This document shows positions 5,678-5,736 of a DNA stretch of 5,736 bases, in pieces (the first letter of the stretch is position 1; every line of letters begins with the position of its first letter). This stretch comes from an uncultured Veillonella sp. (GTDB taxonomy: Bacteria > Bacillota > Negativicutes > Veillonellales > Veillonellaceae). Location: positions 1-5,736 of the forward strand of contig URSE01000070.1 in NCBI GenBank assembly GCA_900550455.1, read 5' to 3'. Position numbers and translations under genes: made by a program. The notes under the pieces are model-generated. The model ran no database searches, was not told where the DNA came from, and saw only the letters and a program-made list of their open reading frames with translations.

Positions 5678-5736
5678 GTGAATAAATATAATTAGATTTA
5701 TAAAATCGAATGAATTATATAGAATGGGTAGTAATT
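5678..5736. other. AT-rich intergenic end of window, no gene seen
   Basis: These 59 bases after the terminator are strongly AT-rich. A TATAAT occurs at 5687-5692, but no -35-like hexamer sits at a proper distance upstream, where the T-run of the terminator lies. No start codon with a ribosome binding site or sizeable reading frame is visible. It is probably the upstream region of a gene beyond the window. Confidence 0.4.

Noticed and set aside
5695..5707. Small inverted repeat GATTT/AAATC near the window end
   Set aside because: Five base pairs around a 3-base spacer in very AT-rich DNA is expected by chance.

Overview
The window reads as ordinary chromosome of a moderately low-GC bacterium of the Bacillota. 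Strong AGGAGG-type ribosome binding sites stand before the genes, the genes are packed head to tail, and separate secD and secF genes sit in a tgt-yajC-secDF cluster. My best guess from protein style is a Negativicutes lineage (Veillonella/Dialister-like). That is inference, not something I could test. All six protein genes lie on the + strand. I see no rRNA, tRNA, CRISPR array, insertion sequence or phage gene.

Region 1 (1-4380) is a tRNA-modification and protein-export cluster. It holds tgt (tRNA-guanine transglycosylase, queuosine pathway), yajC, a 5-formyltetrahydrofolate cyclo-ligase gene, secD and secF, closed by a stem-loop terminator. yajC/cyclo-ligase and secD/secF are each joined by a one-base TAATG stop-start overlap, which suggests translational coupling. 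YajC, SecD and SecF form the accessory membrane complex that uses the proton gradient to help SecYEG export proteins. The folate enzyme between yajC and secD has no obvious role in export and probably shares only the transcript. The tgt-yajC gap of about 93 bases has weak hairpins and one candidate internal promoter, but no convincing terminator.

Region 2 (4303-4442) is a 140-base gap and the most structured non-coding stretch. It carries a good sigma-70-type promoter match (TTGTCA, 17 bases, TATAGT) starting at the base after the secF stop. A strong hairpin with a short T-run follows, then a perfect 14-bp palindrome, a further inverted repeat, and the ribosome binding site of the next gene. 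The best promoter lies before the terminator, so the stretch may act as a conditional-termination leader for the transporter gene as well as the end of the sec operon.

Region 3 (4443-5736) is a single MFS transporter gene of unknown substrate, followed by a textbook intrinsic terminator and about 60 bases of AT-rich sequence with no supported gene.

I found no wholly new system. The points most worth a second look are the Asp-to-Glu change at the SecF proton-relay position, the promoter-then-terminator leader of the transporter, and the folate gene inside the yajC-secD pair.
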